Shown here in pieces: positions 6,201 through 9,870 of a stretch of 9,870 nucleotides of DNA; position 1 is the stretch's first letter; each line of letters starts with the position of its first letter. The notes beneath the pieces were generated by a model, which saw only the letters and a program-made list of their open reading frames with translations, had not been told where the DNA came from and made no database searches. Origin of the DNA: OMOG01 sp041485845. Lineage in GTDB: Bacteria > Acidobacteriota > Terriglobia > Bryobacterales > Bryobacteraceae. The translations under genes and the position numbers were made by a program. Where the stretch lies: positions 1-9,870 of the forward strand of contig JBGPKH010000321.1 in the NCBI GenBank assembly GCA_041485845.1, in the 5' to 3' direction.

Positions 6201-8679
6201 TCCCGTTGCTATCTAATGCCACGCCCAAGGGCGAACTCAGATGGGCCTTGGTAGCGGGGCCGCCGTCGCCATCGTAGAGCCCACCGGTTCCATAAAACCC
6301 GGCGCCGGCGAAGGTGGTTATCTTCCCATCCGTCCCAATTCGCCGGATCCGGTGATTGCCGGAATCCGCGAAATAGATATTGTTCTGGGCATCTACTGCA
6401 ATCGAGCGGGGGCCACCCAAAAGCGCTGCGGTGGCTGCGCCGCCGTCGACGCCGCAGCATCCGAAGGTCCCAATGCCCGCGACTGAACTGAAGATCCCGG
6501 CGGATGTCACCTTCCGTACCCGTTCGCCGCCGAAATCGGCAATGAATAGATTGCCGGCGCTGTCGAAGCCCAATCCCTGCGCAGAATTGAAGAAAGAGTT
6601 GATCGCCGGGTTTCCATCGGCAACATTGCGGTACTGGCCGTTTCCGGCCACCGTGGTAATGGTTAGCGACGCGTCAATTCGCCGGATGACCTTCGGAACG
6701 TAGTCCGTGAGGTAGAGCACACCCGAATTGGTCACTGCCAGGGCAATCGGGGTCATGCCGGCTTTAAGGGCTGGTCCGTTGTCACCCGAACTGGCGAAGT
6801 CGCCGGACCCGGCGTAGGTGACAATAATGCCGTTGACGAGAATCTCCCGGATGCGGTGATTATTCAACTCAGAGAAGTAGATATTCCCGGTGCCGTCGAT
6901 CGCCAGACCCTGGACATCATCCAAAGTGGCCTTGGTCGCCGGGCCGTTATCGCCGCCGAACCCGTACTGGCCAGTACCGGCGACCAGAACAGTCTGTCCG
7001 TCGGGTGTGAGCTTGCGAACGTGGTGCTCGCTATCCCCAAAGTAGAGGTTGCCCCCGGGATCTAGTGCCATCCCGTAGGTGACGTCCGTGGCGACCGTCA
7101 GAGCGGCGCCTTCGCCCGAATACCCGTATTTTCCGTTTCCAGCCACGGTCGAAATCGTTCCCGAGACCGTGATTTCGCGGATTCGTGCATTTCCGGAATC
7201 GTAGAAAAAGATATTTCCCGATGGATCCACAGCCATGGCCCTGGGATAGCTCAACAAGGCGTTCAACGCGGGACCGTTATCGCCGCCGAACGAGGAGCGT
7301 CCGGTGCCTGCAATAGTGCTGATCGTCCCGTCGGCCGCGGACACGCGACGAATGCGGTGATTGTTAGTGTCAGTGATGAAGAGGTTCCCGGCCCGGTCAA
7401 CCGCAACCGACTGCGGCCCATTCAGAGAGGCATTGACTGCGAGCCCTCCCTCGCCGGAGAAGCCCGCAAAGCCGTTCCCGGCTACCACGATGGCGGTGCC
7501 ATCCGGCCGCACTTTCACCACGACGTGATTATTGGCGTCGGCGGAATACAGGTTACCGGACGAATCCACGGCGATTCCGTAAATGTCCCCGAAAGGCGTC
7601 TTCAGCGCCGAGCCGCCGGAGATTGTAAATGTCCAATCCGTGCCTGCAACTGTACTGATGATGCCGCCCGGAGTCCCCGTGCCCGCAGGCAGGACTGCCA
7701 GAGTAACGGCCACCGTCTGCTGGAAAACGTTGCTTCCGCTGGATTGAATCGTCAGCGTGCCTTGATACGCCCCCGGCGCGAGACTCTGCGGTTGCACGGC
7801 TACGCTCAGCGTGCCTGGCGTGTTGCCGGTTGGGGGCGTTGCCGTCAGCCAGGTCTGGTCGGAAGTCACTTTGAACGGAAGCGCCGAGCCGGTGCTGGTG
7901 AGAGAAAAGGTCTGCGGCGCCGGAACTGCACCGCCCTGAGTGTAAGAAAACGCAAGCGAGCCCACGCCGATTCGCAGCGACGGCAGAGCGACGCCAAGCG
8001 AGACGTCCCGGTCCAAAATCTGGCCGGCCGAATCGGCCACGTGCAACTGCATCAGGTAGGAACCGGAACTCGTCGGCGTCCCACTGAGCACCCCTGCCTC
8101 GGAAAGCGAGACTCCGGCAGGCGGAGCGCCTCTCGTAATGGACCACTTGTAAGGCGCACTTCCGCCGCTCGCCTGAAAAGTAAACGAGTAGGGCGCACCC
8201 GCAACGGCCTGCGGCAAGGACGTATTGCTGACCAGTGTAATCGCGGAGGTGGGCGGAACGGAAATCGTGAATGGCCGGCTGAAGACTTCGGTGGTATTCC
8301 AGCGCAGTCTCACACGCCAGTTCCCCGGTGTTGACCCCGGCGTATACCCGTAAATGCTGATGAGGTAGCCATAGCAGTAACCGCCGCCGGTCGAGGACTG
8401 CTGCAACGTGTAGGTGGTATAGAGATTTCCGTTCGGATCGAACCACTCCACATATCCCTTGTCGCCCGCCGTTCCACCGCTATAGGTAAACATGATCCAA
8501 ACGGCGTTGTCGGTGGTGAGGTAGTTGGTCTCCGAGGGAGGGGCAGCGCAAAAATTGCTGGGGTTCGGAGTGCGCGCCGTAACGGCGCTGGTGATCTGGA
8601 TGGGTGCCTGAGCCGAGAGTCGAGACAACCCTCCCACAGACAGCAGGGCAGCAAGAGAAAGGAAACGGTAAATTAGCAA
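3202..8679 (-). CDS. Giant secreted multidomain protein: Ig-like, BACON-like, twelve NHL repeats, Solibacter C-terminal domain
   Basis: I place the start at the TTG at 8679-8677, because AAAGGGAG lies 7 nt before it; the longer reading from GTG at 8706 has no ribosome binding site. This gives about 1825 residues. In order: a signal peptide (1-25, ending LSAQA); an unrecognised domain (about 26-141) with two cysteines (44 and 102); a putative-Ig module (about 148-231); a BACON-like module (about 235-329); twelve NHL blades (about 338-1011); four further BACON-like or related beta-sandwich modules (about 1019-1448); an Ig-like stretch (about 1475-1571) with C1476 and C1511; and a TIGR03437-like Solibacter C-terminal domain (about 1595-1825). 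No membrane helix or sorting motif is visible after the signal peptide. NHL propellers usually bind proteins, glycans or RNA, and BACON modules are thought to bind carbohydrate or mucin. A role in cell-surface adhesion or polymer binding is inferred; no catalytic domain is seen. Confidence 0.88.
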   Translation of the reverse strand: MLIYRFLSLAALLSVGGLSRLSAQAPIQITSAVTARTPNPSNFCAAPPSETNYLTTDNAVWIMFTYSGGTAGDKGYVEWFDPNGNLYTTYTLQQSSTGGGYCYGYLISIYGYTPGSTPGNWRVRLRWNTTEVFSRPFTISVPPTSAITLVSNTSLPQAVAGAPYSFTFQASGGSAPYKWSITRGAPPAGVSLSEAGVLSGTPTSSGSYLMQLHVADSAGQILDRDVSLGVALPSLRIGVGSLAFSYTQGGAVPAPQTFSLTSTGSALPFKVTSDQTWLTATPPTGNTPGTLSVAVQPQSLAPGAYQGTLTIQSSGSNVFQQTVAVTLAVLPAGTGTPGGIISTVAGTDWTFTISGGSALKTPFGDIYGIAVDSSGNLYSADANNHVVVKVRPDGTAIVVAGNGFAGFSGEGGLAVNASLNGPQSVAVDRAGNLFITDTNNHRIRRVSAADGTISTIAGTGRSSFGGDNGPALNALLSYPRAMAVDPSGNIFFYDSGNARIREITVSGTISTVAGNGKYGYSGEGAALTVATDVTYGMALDPGGNLYFGDSEHHVRKLTPDGQTVLVAGTGQYGFGGDNGPATKATLDDVQGLAIDGTGNIYFSELNNHRIREILVNGIIVTYAGSGDFASSGDNGPALKAGMTPIALAVTNSGVLYLTDYVPKVIRRIDASLTITTVAGNGQYRNVADGNPAINSFFNSAQGLGFDSAGNLFIADFGGERVRKVTSAGIFSSVAGIGTFGCCGVDGGAATAALLGGPRSIAVDAQNNIYFADSGNHRIRRIGTDGKITTFAGAGFYGTGGLYDGDGGPATKAHLSSPLGVALDSNGNLYIADAGNHVIRRVGTDGNITTFAGTGQKRGFGGDGGPATSALLNAPSGVACDSSGTLYIADEYNHSIRVVSSGVITTLAGNQKAGYSGDGGPADKASLKNPTAVAVDPSGNVYISEYFGNRIRQVTPGGTITTVAGTGIFGFGGDGGPSAAALLNGPIGTIAIRNGVLYFTDTNNHRVRAITFGTATNAPTLGVSPTSLSLTAFSGGAVTVGIPVAASSSSAGLPVQVAVSTSSGGSWLKVDTTAANCPANVTISADPTGLAAGKYQGTVSVLSPYANPPHADIAVTFTVKDPVTGHLNTDTTPLSFPVLTGASPITAQISLTTSGSGSLSFVAGSSTFSGGPWLAVTPSNGTTSASSPDTLAITITPGSLAAGVYSGLVTLSSPDNTDPSINIPVTLVISNPLPIILLSQTGLTYQAVQGGGNPLPQTIDILNIGQGTMSWTATAQPLTGSKWLSVSPASGTVTTPFVTFSTATVNVDASGLAPGNYFGQIQVRATGANNAPQTISVVLNVFPPGTPLPPEVRPTGLVFVGSPGNPPGSQTVSIANRGTADVGFNSNKITYNNVNWMSNAPVVGTVRANSPTQMTVLPDFSARNPGVDRGVITVLFADGSAQTVNVLSVVPPAGYKPSAEPQLIRAAAALGPHASGCTPSKLVGQMTSPSPTSAASPLGQPLSMELHLADDCGNPVTDKYPASVTVRFSTGESGLTMQHTANGKWTKTWQPQSTQPTTVTAAITALAGKDYNVLGYQVLMPMVLSNGAPVPLVYQDGVRNAASYNAAPVVSPGSLVAVFGNLLADPNGQQPGTVPVPTSLGNTQVKLGDALLPLFYTSNAQLNAQVPFDIQENSQLHLVVQHGNTLSVPASVSVATAQPAIFTQNQQGTGPGAIVNGVTNVLADSKNPVHAGDVIAIYCTGLGKVIPPVREGVAASTTVLSQTVNTVTAMVGNVPATVKFAGLAPGYVGLYQVNVLVPQGLAAGDNVPVVLTAGSQVSPPATISVR
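3205..3897 (-). other. Solibacter-type C-terminal domain (TIGR03437-like) of the giant protein
   Basis: The last 231 residues begin GVRNAASYNAAPVVSPGSLV and continue with AVFGNLL, PVPTSLGNTQVKLG, LFYTSNAQLNAQVPFDI, AIYCTGLG and GLYQVNVLVP, ending PPATISVR. This order of blocks is the hallmark of a C-terminal domain found many times in Solibacter and related acidobacterial secreted proteins. Its function is not established; a role in export or surface attachment is plausible because it is always terminal. It is the main taxonomic clue in the window. Confidence 0.82.
5647..7668 (-). repeat. Twelve tandem NHL (beta-propeller) repeats within the giant secreted protein
   Basis: Twelve units of about 54-60 residues each contain a blade core such as NLFITDTNNHRIRRV or NIYFADSGNHRIRRI. 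Between cores is a second conserved stretch of the type TTVAGTGxxGFGGDGGPA, then x-A-x-L, then GVAVDxxGN. Core positions in the short-form protein are near residues 378, 433, 489, 545, 599, 655, 711, 767, 827, 884, 939 and 995. Blades 4, 6 and 7 are the most degenerate (SEHHVRKL, VPKVIRRI, GGERVRKV). Twelve is compatible with two six-bladed propellers, but the fold is inference. Confidence 0.85.
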
Positions 8680-8686
8680 AGATATA

Positions 8687-8694
8687 CTCCCTTT
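8687..8694 (-). promoter_or_regulatory. Ribosome binding site deciding the TTG start of the giant gene
   Basis: On the minus strand AAAGGGAG lies 7 nt before TTG at 8679, which is ideal spacing. The alternative GTG at 8706 is preceded by an AT-rich stretch without purine-rich complementarity. Starting at TTG also gives a compact signal peptide with LIYRF before the hydrophobic core. Confidence 0.7.
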
Positions 8695-8714
8695 GCAACA
8701 AGGCACTCAAATAT

Positions 8715-8720
8715 ATCATA
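8715..8720 (-). promoter_or_regulatory. Possible -10 box for the giant secreted protein gene
   Basis: On the minus strand TATGAT, one mismatch from TATAAT, sits in a locally AT-rich patch about 35 nt before the TTG start. No convincing TTGACA-like -35 is found at 16-19 nt spacing, so this is a tentative call. If used, transcription would begin near the upstream GTG, which also argues against that GTG as start. Confidence 0.3.
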
Positions 8721-9189
8721 GAAGGTCGGACCAGGATTCCGGAAAAGTTTCACCCTCTATTTGCAACGAGACTCTGTCACCTCTTATCCTGAAAGGCGAT
8801 GCCGTTAAGTCCAAACGAGTTGCAGAGACTGTAGGTAAATGAAAACGCAGTGGAGGGGCGGATCGGAGTGGCCGAAGCCAGCCGGTTTGCCGACCCTCGT
8901 GGCCGTCGGCTGAAACAGTTGACGTACCGCTACGCTGCCGTGGATTGGGTCGGGCATGGCAATCGTGGGCGGCCGAAGCCATGGGCATTGGCCTTTGCCA
9001 CTTCAATTGCCGGCCAAGAAGGGTGGTCAATCGGACCGATCCGTGCAGGCCGTGAGTCTCGGACTGGAGGTGGAAGTGGCGCCACGTGAACGGCACTTCC
9101 GTCCAGCTCGCCCCCATCGGAATGGCCACGTTGCCCGCCACTTGGCAGGCGAAAGCGCATGGCGAGAGCGCCTGCCCCACCAACACTGT
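8721..9189. other. Gene-poor stretch with no recognised gene
   Basis: About 470 bases lie between the promoter region of the giant gene and the ABC-ATPase remnant. Long open frames exist on both strands here, as expected at this GC content, but none gives protein sequence that I recognise, and none has a good start with a ribosome binding site. No RNA gene, CRISPR array or clear inverted repeat was found. The minus-strand frame that continues from the ATPase remnant past residues ESVSEGATVLVG shows no further ABC motifs. It may be decayed coding sequence that once followed the transporter gene. Confidence 0.5.
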
Positions 9190-9535
9190 AGCGCCTTCGG
9201 ACACGCTCTCCAGGCGGTGGATGAGGCGCGGCATCTCGGTCTGGTGGCACGGTTCCGGAACCGGCAGGTCGAGCATCACGCGCGAGCTTGCTCCGGCGAT
9301 TCCCTGCCAGCACGATGATCCGCGCGCCGGGGCGCAACGCTTCGTGGGTGTTGTGAGTGACGAACAGAATGGTGGTTCCCGTGGATCGCCAGAGCTCACG
9401 GATGAGCCGCTGCATGTTCCTTGCGCGTGCCGGGGTCGAGCGCGCTGAAGGCTTCGTCCATGAGTAGAATGCGCGGCCGGGTCATGAGCGCCTGGGCGAT
9501 GGCCACGCGCTGCTGAAACCGGCTCGGTCCACGGC
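9190..9535 (-). pseudogene. Remnant of an ABC-transporter ATP-binding protein (nitrate/taurine/urea-type importer ATPase)
   Basis: Pieces of one ATPase occur in order on the minus strand but in three different frames. The first frame (about 9535-9416) has a degraded signature region (PSRFQQRVAIAQAL instead of LSGGMQQRVAIAQAL), then Walker B and D-loop ILLMDEAFSALDPGTRKE. A frameshift near 9416 leads to MQRLIRELWRSTGTTILFVTH with the H-loop histidine, then EALRPGARIIVLAG. A second shift, about 9280-9310, leads to SRVMLDLPVPEP, then MPRLIHRLE, matching the C-terminal end of this family. The Walker A (P-loop) half is absent upstream. The protein cannot be functional as it stands. The family supplies ATP-driven energy for importers of nitrate, sulfonates or urea-like substrates; which one is uncertain. 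Sequencing error could explain single shifts, but not the missing N-terminal half and broken signature. Confidence 0.78.
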
Positions 9536-9618
9536 GGCGCCGGCCAGGCGGACCCGACGACGCATCGGGCTGCGCCAGGAGGACTCCCGCAAGTATCCCG
9601 ATCGGCTTCTCCGGCGGC

Positions 9619-9756
9619 ATGCAGGATCAACCTCCGGGAACCCCGAATCCACAGGCCATGCTCCGCGATACCCTGGTGGCTCTGGAACAGTTACCGGAGA
9701 CCTCGGCCGAGATCCCGCGGCCGGTTTTCGAACGGATGTTCACCCTGACATTTTGA
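9619..9756 (+). CDS. Doubtful small hypothetical protein (45 codons)
   Basis: The frame opens with ATG at 9619 (a second in-frame ATG is at 9658) and ends in TGA at 9754-9756. The translation starts MQDQPPGTPNPQAMLRDTL and includes ALEQLPETSAEIPRPVFERM before ending TLTF. It has the amphipathic, acidic composition of a real peptide and is followed 11 nt later by a perfect hairpin. The frame is also open upstream back to 9517, so this could be the 3' end of a decayed longer gene. No ribosome binding site is clear and I do not recognise the family. Confidence 0.28.
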   Translation: MQDQPPGTPNPQAMLRDTLVALEQLPETSAEIPRPVFERMFTLTF

Positions 9757-9870
9757 GGTAAGCAATTCTAACTGAAGCAGTTAGGTCGATTTTGGCTTGG
9801 AATGTGTAGACATGCATTAGTTCGGAATATATGCGATGTTTCCTATTGATTATTGGATTTTTTTGCTTTA
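9757..9870. other. AT-rich tail at the right edge
   Basis: From about 9757 the sequence changes from the strongly GC-rich composition of the window to clearly AT-rich, ending with a run of T at about 9859-9865. Apart from the hairpin at 9768-9784 no gene is visible. It may be the promoter region of a gene beyond the edge or the border of a transferred segment. Confidence 0.5.
9768..9784 (+). terminator. Perfect 7-bp hairpin, possible weak terminator
   Basis: CTAACTG, a 3-nt loop AAG, then CAGTTAG form a perfect inverted repeat 11 nt after the stop at 9756. The following bases (GTCGATTTT) contain only a short, displaced T run and the stem is GC-poor, so intrinsic termination would be weak. 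It could instead be a protein-binding site. Confidence 0.33.

Noticed and set aside
5647..7668. Regular DNA repetition that might suggest a CRISPR or satellite array
   Set aside because: The periodicity of about 165 bp follows the protein repeat unit, the copies diverge at synonymous sites, and the translation gives NHL blades.
8716..9630. A 304-codon minus-strand open frame that could be called a protein
   Set aside because: Only a short part (VMLDLPVPEP to LIHRLE) belongs to the ABC-ATPase remnant; the rest is out of frame with the motifs and has an implausible composition rich in Cys, His, Pro and Arg. It is open because of high GC content.

Overview
The window looks like chromosomal DNA of a GC-rich soil-type bacterium of the Acidobacteriota, most likely the Bryobacterales/Solibacter lineage. 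The main reason is the large minus-strand gene: it ends in the roughly 230-residue C-terminal domain typical of Solibacter secreted proteins (TIGR03437-like) and also carries NHL and BACON-like repeats, an architecture greatly expanded in that group. This assignment rests on family recognition, not on a database search.

Layout, left to right. (1) 1-684, plus strand: the C-terminal part of an amidase-signature hydrolase whose 5' end lies outside the window. Its visible start contains a nearly perfect 84-bp in-frame tandem duplication. (2) 804-1500, plus: a mazEF-type toxin-antitoxin pair (ribbon-helix-helix antitoxin, MazF/PemK-like endoribonuclease toxin) overlapping by ATGA. In front of it is a consensus-like -35 box and a perfect 19-nt palindrome filling the promoter spacer, a likely autoregulatory operator. 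(3) 1518-3179, plus: a predicted lipoprotein of the N-acyl-D-amino-acid deacylase/amidohydrolase family, 17 nt after the toxin gene with its own ribosome binding site. It keeps some active-site residues but lacks the HxH and Cys metal ligands. (4) 3202-8679, minus: a secreted protein of about 1825 residues with a signal peptide, Ig-like and BACON-like modules, twelve NHL blades and the Solibacter C-terminal domain. It converges on the amidohydrolase gene with only 22 bp between the stops. (5) 8707-9870: a decayed stretch. It holds remnants of an ABC-transporter ATPase on the minus strand, split over all three reading frames, otherwise unrecognised sequence, a doubtful 45-codon plus-strand frame, and an abrupt AT-rich tail with a perfect small hairpin.

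How the genes relate: the toxin-antitoxin genes form an operon and may read through into the amidohydrolase. The amidase and the deacylase-like protein both suggest amide-bond hydrolysis, but they are separated by the toxin-antitoxin promoter and need not work together. The giant secreted protein is an independent unit with its own promoter region. I did not find a defence system, CRISPR array, RNA gene, insertion sequence or phage module. The most unusual items are the amidohydrolase with missing metal ligands, the 84-bp coding duplication at the left edge and the twelve-blade secreted protein.
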